In this document: piece after piece, positions 32,140 through 39,915 of the stretch
Layout of the letters: each line of letters opens with the position of its first letter
Numbering within the stretch: position 1 is the first letter of the stretch
Assembly: GCF_013820765.1 (NCBI RefSeq)
Contig: NZ_JABJVM010000002.1
Coordinates: 186,001 to 250,000 of the forward strand
Direction of reading: 5' to 3'
Length of the DNA stretch: 64,000 nucleotides
Origin: Paenilisteria rustica
Lineage (GTDB): Bacteria > Bacillota > Bacilli > Lactobacillales > Listeriaceae
Made by a program: the position numbers and the translations under genes
The notes under the pieces: generated by a model
What the model saw: only the letters and a program-made list of their open reading frames with translations
Told to the model about the DNA's origin: nothing
The model's database searches: none

Positions 32140-33405
32140 ATGAGTCGCTATTTAATCATTATTTCATTGGATGCGTTAGGCGCCGCGGATTTAGAGGATC
32201 TCACCGGGTTGCCAACGCTCGCTTTTTTGAAAAATAACGGGGCGCATGTGGATACGTTAACGATTTATCCATCGTTAACGTATCCAGCGCACACGACCAT
32301 CGTGACAGGTCATTACCCGAGAACGCACGGTATTGTGAATAATACAAAAATCCAGCCTGAAAAAGTGTCACCAGATTGGTTTTGGTTTCGTGAAGCAATC
32401 AAGGTTCCAACACTATACGATACGGCAAAATTGGCCGGACTCACCACGTCGGCTTTTTTATGGCCAGTGGCGGCGCGAAGTTCGATTGATTACAACATCG
32501 CGGAAATTTTCCCAAACCGTTTTTGGTTGAATCAGGTGATGGTCTCCCTATGGGGCAGTTCGCCGGGATTTTTAATGGATATGAACCGACGATTTGGCAA
32601 ATTGCGCCGAGGAATTGCGCAGCCGGAACTGGATGACTTTTTGATTGCGGCAGTAGAGGATACGATTTTGCGGAAGAAGCCGAATTTGATGTTGGCTCAT
32701 TTTGTGGATATGGATAGCATGCGACATGCGCACGGTGTGAGGTCGCAGGAGGCCGTGGATGCGTTGAAACGGCATGACGCACGTTTGGCGAGGATTATCG
32801 ATGCAACGAAGCAGAATGGTACATATGAGGATACGACGTTCATTGTGCTGGGCGATCATTATCAAATCGATGTCCATTCGGTGATTCAGCTCAATGTTTT
32901 GTTTGTGGAACAAGGCTGGCTAACATTACAGCAAAATAAAATCGTTGCATGGGAAGTCTACGCGAAAAGTTGCGATGGCTCGTGTTACATTTACGCGAAA
33001 GATACCACCAATATAGAGGCGATTCGGGGGTTGATTGAAAACTGCGAAGGTATCGAAAAAATTTATCAGCAAGATGAGGCAACAGAATTTGGCGCAGACG
33101 ATACGTGCGCGCTCATGGTTGAAGCCATTGCTGGATATTATTTTAAAGATCAGGCATTTGGTGAAGTCGTTCAAAAAGTGACTCCAGAGGATATTGGAAA
33201 TCCGGATTTTTATCAAGCAGTCCATGGCTATTCCCCGCAAAAACCGAATTATGCAACAACAATGATTGCGTTCGGCAAGGGAATTAAATCAGGCGCTGTG
33301 ATTCCGAAAGCACGACTTATTGATGAAGCACCAACATTTGCGGCGATTTTGAATCTCGATTTGCCTGATACAGAGGGAACGGTAATCGAAGGTATTTTTG
33401 ATTAA
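32140..33405 (+). CDS. Alkaline-phosphatase-superfamily enzyme (nucleotide pyrophosphatase/phosphodiesterase-like)
   Basis: A 421-residue cytoplasmic-looking enzyme (no signal peptide) of the type I phosphodiesterase/nucleotide pyrophosphatase group. The first metal site is ISLDALG. The nucleophile region TIYPSLTYPAHTTIVTGHYPRTHGI contains the catalytic Thr after YPS. Later metal motifs are HFVDMDSMRHAHG and VLGDHYQ. The start is 32140, nine bases after GGGAGGA; the ATG-like start 18 bases earlier overlaps it. It forms an operon with the next gene, a Vacuole-effluxer-type MFS protein. The physiological substrate is unknown. Confidence 0.88.
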   Translation: MSRYLIIISLDALGAADLEDLTGLPTLAFLKNNGAHVDTLTIYPSLTYPAHTTIVTGHYPRTHGIVNNTKIQPEKVSPDWFWFREAIKVPTLYDTAKLAGLTTSAFLWPVAARSSIDYNIAEIFPNRFWLNQVMVSLWGSSPGFLMDMNRRFGKLRRGIAQPELDDFLIAAVEDTILRKKPNLMLAHFVDMDSMRHAHGVRSQEAVDALKRHDARLARIIDATKQNGTYEDTTFIVLGDHYQIDVHSVIQLNVLFVEQGWLTLQQNKIVAWEVYAKSCDGSCYIYAKDTTNIEAIRGLIENCEGIEKIYQQDEATEFGADDTCALMVEAIAGYYFKDQAFGEVVQKVTPEDIGNPDFYQAVHGYSPQKPNYATTMIAFGKGIKSGAVIPKARLIDEAPTFAAILNLDLPDTEGTVIEGIFD

Positions 33406-33424
33406 GTAAAGGAGATACGTCTAG

Positions 33425-34672
33425 ATGAAACTGACAAAACAAGAGAAGAGCTGGGTTTTTCAAGATTGGGGTAATTCGGTTTATTCGATCATGATTACGA
33501 CGGCGATTTTGCCAATTTATTTTAAAGGAATGGCGAGTAACGCAGGGATTGCAGACCATGTATCGACCGCTTATTGGGGTTACGCGAATTCTTTAGGAAC
33601 GCTATTAATCTCCTTACTGGCGCCAATTCTAGGAACGATTGCCGATTATCAATTTTTCAAAAAACGGTTTTTCAGCTTATTTACATGGCTAGGAATCGCA
33701 TTTACAGTCGCTTTCGTATTTGTTCCGAGCGATCAGTGGATGCTACTACTCATTTTTTACATGCTCTCACTCATAGGCTTTTCCGGCGCAAATATATTTT
33801 ACGATTCCTTCCTAGTCGATGTCACCACCAACGATCGCATGGATAAAATCTCATCTTACGGTTACGCATTCGGTTACTTAGGCAGCTGTATCCCGTTTGT
33901 CGCCTTTATCTTTTTTCAAGCAACCGGGATTCTGCCGATTAGTCAAACAATGTTGCTAAATGGGGCATTCTTGTTGACGGCGGTTTGGTGGGCCGTCTTT
34001 ACAATCCCACTATGGCGCAACGTTCATCAAGTCTACTTTATTCCGCATGATAAAAAGCCGGTACGCAGCAGCTTTCTCAGATTAGGCACAACACTTAAAA
34101 ATATCAAGCAATACCGCAATATTGTTCTGTTTCTCGTCGCATATTTCTTTTATATAGACGGCGTGGATACTATTTTTCGAATGGCATCTTCCTATGGCAT
34201 TGACCTCGGGATTTCCGATACGACACTTATCATCGTTTTACTAGTCACGCAAATCGTCGCCTTTCCGTTCACAATCATATACGGGCAACTAGCCAAGCGT
34301 TTTGGAGGGAAATCTTTGATACTTACAGCAATTTCCGTCTATATAGTTATCTGTATTTACGCTATTTTCATGAAAACCGCTACAGACTTCTGGATTTTGG
34401 CGATGCTAGTTGGAACATCACAAGGCGGTATTCAGGCACTAAGTCGATCCTACTTCGGCAAAATTATTCCAAAAGAACGATCCAATGAATTTTACGGATT
34501 CTACAATATTTTCGGCAAATTCTCAGCAATTATAGGCCCCGCTTTAATGGGAATCATCGCCCAAGTCACCGGCCACACACAATACGGCGTAGCAAGCCTC
34601 GTTGTTTTATTTATCGTCGGAGGTGTGTTATTGTTGTTTGTGAAACCTGAAAAGCTGAACCAGCCCGTTTAG
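33425..34672 (+). CDS. MFS transporter of the UMF1/Atg22 (vacuole effluxer) family, YxiO-like
   Basis: A 415-residue membrane protein with about 11-12 helices. The N-terminus QEKSWVFQDWGNSVYSIMITTAILPIYF is the signature of the UMF1 family, to which B. subtilis YxiO belongs. FYDSFLVDVTTNDRMDKISSYGYAFGYLGS is the conserved loop after helix 4. AAAGGAGA precedes the ATG, 20 bases after the phosphodiesterase gene. The last seven residues (EKLNQPV) and the TAG stop are encoded by repeat C3, so the repeat seems to have replaced the original end of the gene. Confidence 0.92.
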   Translation: MKLTKQEKSWVFQDWGNSVYSIMITTAILPIYFKGMASNAGIADHVSTAYWGYANSLGTLLISLLAPILGTIADYQFFKKRFFSLFTWLGIAFTVAFVFVPSDQWMLLLIFYMLSLIGFSGANIFYDSFLVDVTTNDRMDKISSYGYAFGYLGSCIPFVAFIFFQATGILPISQTMLLNGAFLLTAVWWAVFTIPLWRNVHQVYFIPHDKKPVRSSFLRLGTTLKNIKQYRNIVLFLVAYFFYIDGVDTIFRMASSYGIDLGISDTTLIIVLLVTQIVAFPFTIIYGQLAKRFGGKSLILTAISVYIVICIYAIFMKTATDFWILAMLVGTSQGGIQALSRSYFGKIIPKERSNEFYGFYNIFGKFSAIIGPALMGIIAQVTGHTQYGVASLVVLFIVGGVLLLFVKPEKLNQPV

Positions 34673-34752
34673 CTTCGACAGAAATTGTTAGGGGGCGCAG
34701 TGAAAACCTTCTTTTGGTTTTTGCGGAGGCCACGAAATTTTCGAGGGACTGG
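34649..34752 (+). repeat. Intergenic repeat, family C, copy 3
   Basis: Begins GAAAAGCTGAACCAGCCCGT inside the MFS gene and runs through TCGACAGAAATTGTTAGGGG, GCGCAGTGAAAACC, TTTTGGTTTTTGCGGAGGC and CGAAATTTTCGAGGGACTGG. It matches C2 over most of its length. Family B units follow at once. Confidence 0.8.
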
Positions 34753-34790
34753 GAATGGGAAGGCAGTTTCACTACATTCAACTGCATATT

Positions 34791-34827
34791 GAGGTTCTAA
34801 AAAAGCAAACGATGCTTTTCAAGAACC
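34791..34827 (+). repeat. Family B repeat, copy 3
   Basis: GAGGTTCT pairs with AGAACC (outer), AGCA with TGCT (inner). Both stems differ from copy 1 by paired changes. CATATT precedes, ACAACAAAG follows. Confidence 0.78.
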
Positions 34828-34892
34828 ACAACAAAGCCGGATCCGGAGACGCAAGGCAAGGAACGAATGCTCACTTTGCTCGCCCTCATATG

Positions 34893-34929
34893 GAGGCTCT
34901 AAATCGGCAAATGATGCCTCACAAGAACC
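34893..34929 (+). repeat. Family B repeat, copy 4
   Basis: GAGGCTCT with AGAACC (one mismatch), inner GGCA with TGCC. It ends 13 bases before the ribosome site of the AHSA1 gene at 34956 and so lies in that gene's leader. Confidence 0.78.
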
Positions 34930-34955
34930 ACAACAAAACATAAGGAGTGAATACA

Positions 34956-35426
34956 ATGCAAGAAAAATATCAAAAAATCACAGATACATCGGGTATTATG
35001 ACATTCGAATTAGAACTAGATAGTAAAATCGCTAGAGTATGGGAGCTCATCGCCACAACGAAAGGTTTCGCTCAATGGTTTCCTGAGCTAAGCGTCGGCG
35101 AGTCTGGCGTTGATGGGTTAATTTTATTCGATTTCGGAAATGGCGAGTACGAAGAAATGACAATCACCGTGTATGAACCGAAGTCTATTTTGGAATACAC
35201 ATGGGATAAGAACATGGTGCGGTTCGAATTAATGGATCAAGGCGAGAAAACAACACTTCGCTTCACAGAAGAAATCAACGAACTTACAACGCATACGCCA
35301 CGTGACATCTCAGGCTGGCACATGTGTTTGCAGAAAATCCAAGGTATTTTAGAAAACAAGGACGTGTCGTTTACAGAAGACGAATTTCTAGCCTTATTTG
35401 ATAAATACCAAGCGTTGATGAACTAA
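34956..35426 (+). CDS. AHSA1/SRPBCC domain protein
   Basis: A 156-residue protein with the AHSA1-like fold: FELELDSKIARVWELIATTKGFAQWFPEL at the start, a beta-sheet region (ILFDFGNGEYEEMTITVYEPKSILEYTW), and a final helix (SGWHMCLQKIQGIL). A longer tail than usual (DVSFTEDEFLALFDKYQALM) ends it. The start is ATG 34956, eight bases behind AAGGAG. It is followed 16 bases later by a CcdC-like membrane gene. There is no adjacent ArsR gene, unlike the pair at 22.5 kb. The ligand is unknown. Confidence 0.87.
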   Translation: MQEKYQKITDTSGIMTFELELDSKIARVWELIATTKGFAQWFPELSVGESGVDGLILFDFGNGEYEEMTITVYEPKSILEYTWDKNMVRFELMDQGEKTTLRFTEEINELTTHTPRDISGWHMCLQKIQGILENKDVSFTEDEFLALFDKYQALMN

Positions 35427-35442
35427 CTAGAGGAGCGAACAG

Positions 35443-36030
35443 ATGCCAATCATTATCACGATACTCATACTTATCTATTTTATTTACCAACAATTTGAAT
35501 ATGAAAAAATCCGCAGAATTACGTATGTCGCGATTCCAATTTTTGCGATCTACCAAATAACGCAAACCTTACCAGATATGAAAAGTGGTACGCCTATTTT
35601 CATTGTGATCCTCGTTTTTATTTTAGGCGCAGGAATCGGCTTATTTCAAGCTAGTAAGGCGCAGGTAAAAAAGGCAAGAGCTCAGATTGGATTTGCGGAA
35701 GTGGCGGGTGAAGAAGTTCCCGTTTATAAGAAGCAAGTATTGGTAAAAGGTGGCGCGCGGTATCTTATTGGCTGGGCGGCAATCATTCTTGCTAAGTTTT
35801 TGCTAGCGCTCTTGCTGCATTTACACATCCATGAGAGCCTAATCGACGCCTTCGTACAAGATGCCTTAAAAGATATGTTCTTCTTCCTATCCTTCGCACA
35901 AAAAGAGGGCGCAACAGCGTGGATGGACTGGACACTAATCGGTATTTCGAGCGCCGTCTACACATTGCGATTAATGCAAAAACATCCTTTAGTAAAAGCC
36001 AAATTAATTAGAAAAAAAGAACACAATTGA
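35443..36030 (+). CDS. CcdC-like (DUF1453) membrane protein
   Basis: A 195-residue protein with four or five helices: IIITILILIYFIYQQ (2-17), ITYVAIPIFAIYQI, IFIVILVFILGAGIGLFQAS, YLIGWAAIILAKFLLALLLH and a C-terminal one. The pattern of a short first helix followed by GxGIGLFQ and ...VYKKQVLVKGGARYLIGWA matches the DUF1453/CcdC family related to cytochrome c biogenesis proteins. Whether this copy serves cytochrome maturation is unknown. GAGGAGCG precedes the ATG. A structured terminator follows. Confidence 0.8.
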   Translation: MPIIITILILIYFIYQQFEYEKIRRITYVAIPIFAIYQITQTLPDMKSGTPIFIVILVFILGAGIGLFQASKAQVKKARAQIGFAEVAGEEVPVYKKQVLVKGGARYLIGWAAIILAKFLLALLLHLHIHESLIDAFVQDALKDMFFFLSFAQKEGATAWMDWTLIGISSAVYTLRLMQKHPLVKAKLIRKKEHN

Positions 36031-36037
36031 AAAATAG

Positions 36038-36098
36038 GAAAGCACGCTGTAAAACTCTGATTCGTCAGATGTCCTTTTGCAGTTTGTGCTTTCTTTTT
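36038..36098 (+). terminator. Terminator after the CcdC-like gene
   Basis: GAAAGCAC (36038-36045) pairs with GTGCTTTC (36086-36093), CTGTAAAA with TTTTGCAG inside it, and a CTGA/TCAG tip; TTTTTA follows. Confidence 0.85.
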
Positions 36099-36117
36099 AT
36101 GTTGGGAGGGTTTTGTC

Positions 36118-36148
36118 TTGACTTGAAGTGAACTCCAAGGTGTAAGGT
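36118..36148 (+). promoter_or_regulatory. MerR-type promoter/operator of the SDR operon
   Basis: TTGACT, a 19-base spacer, TAAGGT. The spacer holds the dyad CTTGAAGT-GA-ACTCCAAG. A spacer lengthened to 19 bases with the operator between -35 and -10 is the hallmark of MerR-activated promoters; the MerR gene is in this operon. Confidence 0.85.
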
Positions 36149-36189
36149 TGTGGAGTAGTGAAATTCAACATAAAGAACGGAGAATGTAT

Positions 36190-36930
36190 ATGTCGGGCAA
36201 AGTAATCGTTATTACAGGAGCATCAAGTGGAATTGGAGAAGCTACTGCAAAACTTCTCGCTAAAAAAGGGCATAAAATCGTACTTGGAGCGCGACGGGAA
36301 GAGCGTTTAAAAGAAATAGTAGAGGATATCGAGAAAGACGAAGGTTCAGCGGTGTATCAAGTGACAGATGTCACGAAACATGATAGTGTGGAAGCATTAG
36401 CAAAACGTGCATTAGATACGTACGGTAAAATCGATGTTTGGCTAAATAATGCTGGATTAATGCCGCATTCGACTTTTGATAAAAGGAAAGTGGTGGAGTG
36501 GGACCAAATGGTGGACGTTAATATCAAAGGCGTACTGTATGGAATCGCAGCTGCATTACCAACTATGCGTGAACAAAAGAGCGGTCATTTTATAAATATT
36601 TCATCAATAGCAGGGCATCAAACACATCCAGGAGGAGGCGTTTATAGCGGAACTAAATATGCTGTTAGAGCAATCAGTGAATCATTGCGCCAAGAAGAGG
36701 CCATAGCTAAAAGCAATGTTCGCGTAACAATAATTTCACCAGGTGCCGTTGCTACGGAGTTAACGCATACAATTACAGATGAGGATTTGAAACCGGGAAT
36801 TGAGCAATTATACAAAGAGGTGGCGATTAGTCCAGAGCGGGTGGCAGAAACGATTCTGTTTGCTATGGATGCCCCAGCGGATACAGCAATGAACGAAATT
36901 TTGCTACGCCCCACGAGCCAACAAGTTTAA
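36190..36930 (+). CDS. Short-chain dehydrogenase/reductase
   Basis: A 246-residue classical SDR: TGASSGIGEATAKLLA cofactor motif, NNAG, the Ser-Tyr-Lys set (ISSIAGH...VYSGTKYAVRAISESLRQE) and SPGAVATELTH. GARREERL after the second strand favours NADP(H). The start is ATG 36190, seven bases behind CGGAG; the ATG at 36184 is too close to it. It is the first gene of a MerR-driven operon with a MerR gene and a cupin. Induction by a carbonyl or electrophile is suggested by the AdhR-like MerR, but the substrate is unknown. Confidence 0.92.
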   Translation: MSGKVIVITGASSGIGEATAKLLAKKGHKIVLGARREERLKEIVEDIEKDEGSAVYQVTDVTKHDSVEALAKRALDTYGKIDVWLNNAGLMPHSTFDKRKVVEWDQMVDVNIKGVLYGIAAALPTMREQKSGHFINISSIAGHQTHPGGGVYSGTKYAVRAISESLRQEEAIAKSNVRVTIISPGAVATELTHTITDEDLKPGIEQLYKEVAISPERVAETILFAMDAPADTAMNEILLRPTSQQV

Positions 36931-36950
36931 AAGAGGAAGGGGAGGTACGA

Positions 36951-37331
36951 ATGAATATCAAAGTAGTGAGTGAGGAGACCCAGATTTCTGCGGACACGAT
37001 TCGCTATTATGAACGAATTGGACTTATTCCACCGGTGCGGCGAAATGAGAACGGTGTCCGTAAATTTGACGAAGAAGATTTGCGTTGGCTTTTATTCAGT
37101 CGTCATATGCGAAATGCCGGGCTCTCCATTGAGTCGCTGATTGAATATTTGAGTCTTTTCCGCGAGGGTGATGCTACGATTCCAGCACGCGTGGAACTTT
37201 TAAAAGAACAACGCAATGAATTGCAGGATCGAATTGACACCATGCAAAGCGCGCTAGAACGATTAGATTTTAAAATTGAGAACTACGGCAGCCACGTGTT
37301 ACCGACCGAGAAGAAGTTAAAAGAATTCTAA
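36951..37331 (+). CDS. MerR family transcriptional regulator (AdhR/YhdM-like)
   Basis: A 126-residue regulator with an N-terminal winged helix (VSEETQISADTIRYYERIGLIPPVRRNENGVRKF...DLRWLLFSRHMRNAGLSIESL) and a C-terminal coiled coil (ARVELLKEQRNELQDRIDTMQSALERLDFKIENY). No metal-binding Cys set is present, as in the AdhR group that senses aldehydes. GGGGAGG lies seven bases before the ATG. It most likely acts on the 19-base-spacer promoter in front of its operon. Confidence 0.92.
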   Translation: MNIKVVSEETQISADTIRYYERIGLIPPVRRNENGVRKFDEEDLRWLLFSRHMRNAGLSIESLIEYLSLFREGDATIPARVELLKEQRNELQDRIDTMQSALERLDFKIENYGSHVLPTEKKLKEF

Positions 37332-37345
37332 AAGGAGCTGATAGT

Positions 37346-37735
37346 ATGTCTGCTATTTTCAAAAAAGGTGAAGTGATTACGAACGATTATTTTACAGGGA
37401 TTGCATATTTAGAAATGCTCGTACCAGAGGGAACGGAATACAATTGTCCGATTGGGAATGTTACATTTGAACCCGGAGCGCGAAATAATTGGCATACCCA
37501 CGATGGTGGTCAGATTCTATTAGTAACAAGCGGCGAAGGTTACTACCAAGAAGAAGGGAAGCCAGCACAAAAATTGCAAGCCGGTGATGTTATAACAATC
37601 CCAGCTAATCTGAAACATTGGCACGGTGCAACCAGAGATAGCGAATTTGTCCATCTTGCTATTACTACAAACCCTCAAAAAGGCGGTACGAATTGGCTAG
37701 AACCAGTGAGTGATACACAGTATAATGCGCTGTAG
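37346..37735 (+). CDS. Cupin domain protein
   Basis: A 129-residue single-cupin protein. Cupin motif 1 is seen as GARNNWHTHDGGQILLVTSGEGYYQEEG and motif 2 as GDVITIPANLKHWHGATRDS; the His residues fit a metal site. This type often goes with carboxymuconolactone-decarboxylase and SDR genes in MerR operons. AAAAGGAGC precedes the ATG. It is the last gene of the operon. The reaction is unknown. Confidence 0.9.
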   Translation: MSAIFKKGEVITNDYFTGIAYLEMLVPEGTEYNCPIGNVTFEPGARNNWHTHDGGQILLVTSGEGYYQEEGKPAQKLQAGDVITIPANLKHWHGATRDSEFVHLAITTNPQKGGTNWLEPVSDTQYNAL

Positions 37736-37743
37736 AAATCACA

Positions 37744-37784
37744 AATAAAGCATGTTAGCTATTTTGGGGCTAACATGCTTTATT
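37744..37784. terminator. Convergent bidirectional terminator
   Basis: AATAAAGCATGTTAGC and GCTAACATGCTTTATT are perfect 16-base arms with a nine-base loop, between the cupin gene and the convergent XRE gene. CTTT follows on the plus strand. Confidence 0.92.
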
Positions 37785-37786
37785 CT

Positions 37787-37993
37787 TTAGTCAGGATGAT
37801 ATTCTAATAAATCTCCAGGCTGGCAATCCAGCGCAACGCATATAGCTTCCAATGTGGAGAAGCGAATTGCTTTTGCCTTACCGTTTTTCAGTATTGAAAT
37901 ATTTGCCATCGTTATACCGACTTTTTCGGATAGCTCGGTGACACTCATTTTCTTTTTGGCCAGTTGCACATCAACATTAATTATAATCGCCAT
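37787..37993 (-). CDS. XRE family helix-turn-helix protein (YozG-like)
   Basis: A 68-residue protein that is almost entirely a Cro/CI-type HTH: INVDVQLAKKKMSVTELSEKVGITMANISILKNGKAKAIRFSTLEAICVALDCQPGDLLEYHPD. It resembles B. subtilis YozG, which is encoded with the DUF2975 protein YoaS, as here (12 bases after the DUF2975 gene). The AGGTGA-like site before it supports the ATG. It probably regulates its own two-gene operon; the signal is unknown. Confidence 0.88.
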   Translation of the reverse strand: MAIIINVDVQLAKKKMSVTELSEKVGITMANISILKNGKAKAIRFSTLEAICVALDCQPGDLLEYHPD

Positions 37994-38005
37994 ATATCAT
38001 TCACC

Positions 38006-38488
38006 TCAGACCGTCAAGTCGTTTTCAGATTTAATATCAATCGCTTCTTGCAAAAGTTTCTGAAGAACCGCAGCAAACGTAGCAACGACAACAGAAGCAA
38101 AAGTAAGAATAAGCCCAATGACCACAATTCCAGGAGCATCATCTTGCTGCGCTAAACAATAGAAAAGCGGTAAACTAAGGAGATACAGTGCACTGATGAT
38201 GATCGCACAATATTTCACCCGTTTTATAGCTCGTACAGATAGCCCTGAGAAAGCCATCTTTTTATCAATGTAAATCAGAACTCTAAATGCTTGGTATAAC
38301 CCAACAAAAAAAGGTACGGCAGCAATATACATCGTAATCAAAATTGGATAAAGCCATTTTGCAAAATCCGGGTCATTTTTGCGAGCTTCTTCGGCAATCG
38401 CTGGTAGGGCAAAAATACATAGGGCAAGAATAACAAGCCCGATAAAAAGCACAGCCAGTTTCAAGAGAATGGTCGATCCACGTTCCAT
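38006..38488 (-). CDS. DUF2975 membrane protein (YoaS-like)
   Basis: A 160-residue membrane protein with four helices (about residues 7-27, 45-68, 92-112 and 122-145). The pattern FRVLIYIDKKMAFSGLSVRAIKRVKYCAI is the conserved middle of the DUF2975 family. The start is ATG 38488, six bases behind GAGGTG; the GTG nine bases upstream is part of that site. It forms a pair with the following XRE gene. Function is not known. A clean SigA promoter precedes it. Confidence 0.87.
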   Translation of the reverse strand: MERGSTILLKLAVLFIGLVILALCIFALPAIAEEARKNDPDFAKWLYPILITMYIAAVPFFVGLYQAFRVLIYIDKKMAFSGLSVRAIKRVKYCAIIISALYLLSLPLFYCLAQQDDAPGIVVIGLILTFASVVVATFAAVLQKLLQEAIDIKSENDLTV

Positions 38489-38518
38489 AAAAAACACCTC
38501 ATTTAGTAGTATATATTG

Positions 38519-38547
38519 ATTATAAACTAAAACTTATCGTTTTACAA
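38519..38547 (-). promoter_or_regulatory. SigA promoter of the DUF2975-XRE pair
   Basis: On the minus strand TTGTAA (38542-38547), 17 bases, TATAAT (38519-38524). Confidence 0.75.
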
Positions 38548-38592
38548 TAAAAATATATTGTTTCATTTTTACAATAACCCCAGAACTGTATA

Positions 38593-38617
38593 TGATATAA
38601 TAAATATGGAGGTGATC
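38593..38617 (+). promoter_or_regulatory. Extended -10 and full-length Shine-Dalgarno of the recombinase gene
   Basis: TGATATAAT (38593-38601) is an extended -10. GGAGGTGATC (38608-38617) is complementary to the 16S 3' end over its whole length. No ATG, GTG or TTG lies at the right distance in the recombinase frame; the codon seven bases on is ATA (38620). Confidence 0.7.
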
Positions 38618-38619
38618 AT

Positions 38620-39480
38620 ATACAGGAATTAGAAAAGTATATCCGTTTATTGCAATCAAAATCACGAGCAAAGTCGACAATTGAGCAGTCGAAAAGAATC
38701 ATTCGGAACTATATACAACGATTCGGTTCGTTGGAAGTTCCTCAAAAAGAAATCTATCTGTACTATACTGAGTTAGAAAAAAATTTAGCCAAATCGACTC
38801 TTTATACTTATCGCAAGACATTACGACATTTTTATCATTTTGTTTCTAGTGAGAATCCTCATATTAAAAATCCATTTGCTCGATTTAAACCTAGAGCGCC
38901 GGTCCGCAATTTTGTTCGTGTGTTGTACGAGAAAGAAATCGATCAAATATATGTTCAAATGCTGGAGAGTAATCGAATATCAGCTTATCAATGTTTCTTG
39001 TTCGATTTTATTTACGACACGGGAATGAAACCTTCTGAAATGAGGAGATTAGTTTTATCTGATTTTGATTTCATGGCTAGGAGTATCGTTGTAACAGGCA
39101 ATAACGGTAAACAGCGCTATACTTTCTATAGCAAGAGTTTAGAAACTTCGCTACTCAGTCACTTAGAAAGGCGTCAACAACTGTTGGAGCAACGGCATCT
39201 GTATCACTCCTATTTGTTCATAGATTGGAAAACGGGTTGTACGATTGATGAATATATGATTTGTCAAGCAATCACAGCAATTGGTGAAGAATTAGGTATT
39301 AAGCTAAAACCATTCATTTTACGACATTCGTTTGCCATTGCATTATTGGAAAACGGTTGTGATATCAGGTATGTACAGGCGTTGCTAGGCCATGTATCGA
39401 TATCAACGACACAAATTTATGAAAAAGTTAAAATCTGTTCGAAACAAAATACCATTCAAAAATATCATCCGCGTGGTTAG
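38620..39480 (+). CDS. Tyrosine recombinase-like protein with altered active site
   Basis: A 287-codon frame counted from ATA 38620. An N-terminal SAM-like core-binding domain (ELEKYIRLLQSKSRAKSTIEQSKRII...FYHFV) is followed by the catalytic domain. The C-terminal block FILRHSFAIALLENGCDIRYVQALLGHVSISTTQIYEKV is clear, with Arg II, the later His and the Tyr nucleophile. However, Arg I is Lys (DTGMKPSEM where TGLRxSEL is usual) and the His of HxLRH is Phe. The alternative TTG 38650 has no ribosome site and would cut the first helix of the core-binding domain. A small HTH gene follows. It may be inactive, atypical or domesticated. Confidence 0.8.
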   Translation: MQELEKYIRLLQSKSRAKSTIEQSKRIIRNYIQRFGSLEVPQKEIYLYYTELEKNLAKSTLYTYRKTLRHFYHFVSSENPHIKNPFARFKPRAPVRNFVRVLYEKEIDQIYVQMLESNRISAYQCFLFDFIYDTGMKPSEMRRLVLSDFDFMARSIVVTGNNGKQRYTFYSKSLETSLLSHLERRQQLLEQRHLYHSYLFIDWKTGCTIDEYMICQAITAIGEELGIKLKPFILRHSFAIALLENGCDIRYVQALLGHVSISTTQIYEKVKICSKQNTIQKYHPRG

Positions 39481-39504
39481 AAATCACAGAAAGGCGTGAA
39501 AATC

Positions 39505-39756
39505 ATGTTTTATGAAAATGATATCGTAATAAAACAAAAACTTATTGGTGACTTCAATAAATATGTCATGTCCCAAAAGCAAGTTGCAGAATTTCTAGGA
39601 ATGTCAAAATCGAATCTGTCTGTCGTTATTAACAAGGATAGACTTAAGCCGCTGTATGTATTTGATCACAATAGTTCTAGAAAAATGGCATTTTTTTATA
39701 GAAAAGATGTAGAAAACTACTCGAAAAATAGACGTACAAGAAAAAGCAGTAATTAA
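39505..39756 (+). CDS. Small HTH protein, possibly excisionase-like, behind the recombinase
   Basis: An 83-residue protein with a helix-turn-helix (MSQKQVAEFLGMSKSNLSVVINKDRLKPLYVF) and a second part AFFYRKDVENYSKNRRTRKSSN. The way the HTH is followed by a strand and FYRKDVENY recalls MerR-like excisionases (HTH_17), which steer recombinases. The start is ATG 39505, about ten bases after AAAGG; the GTG at 39496 is too close. It lies 24 bases behind the recombinase and probably shares its transcript. The excisionase reading is inference. Confidence 0.68.
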   Translation: MFYENDIVIKQKLIGDFNKYVMSQKQVAEFLGMSKSNLSVVINKDRLKPLYVFDHNSSRKMAFFYRKDVENYSKNRRTRKSSN

Positions 39757-39783
39757 TAGAACATTGTTATATAAAATGAAATA

Positions 39784-39885
<102 letters not shown>

Positions 39886-39915
39886 CAACTTGATAATAAA
39901 AGAATGGAATTCCAC

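Noticed and set aside
12523-34929. CRISPR array
   Set aside because: The repeats are long, imperfect, palindromic and irregularly placed, with no short direct repeats and unique spacers and no cas genes.
34755-34943. Open frame over repeats B3 and B4
   Set aside because: The frame is made of repeat sequence; no ribosome site and no protein-like pattern.
3409-39756. A single prophage linking the RinA-like gene and the recombinase
   Set aside because: They are 35 kb apart with many housekeeping genes between and no phage structural genes.
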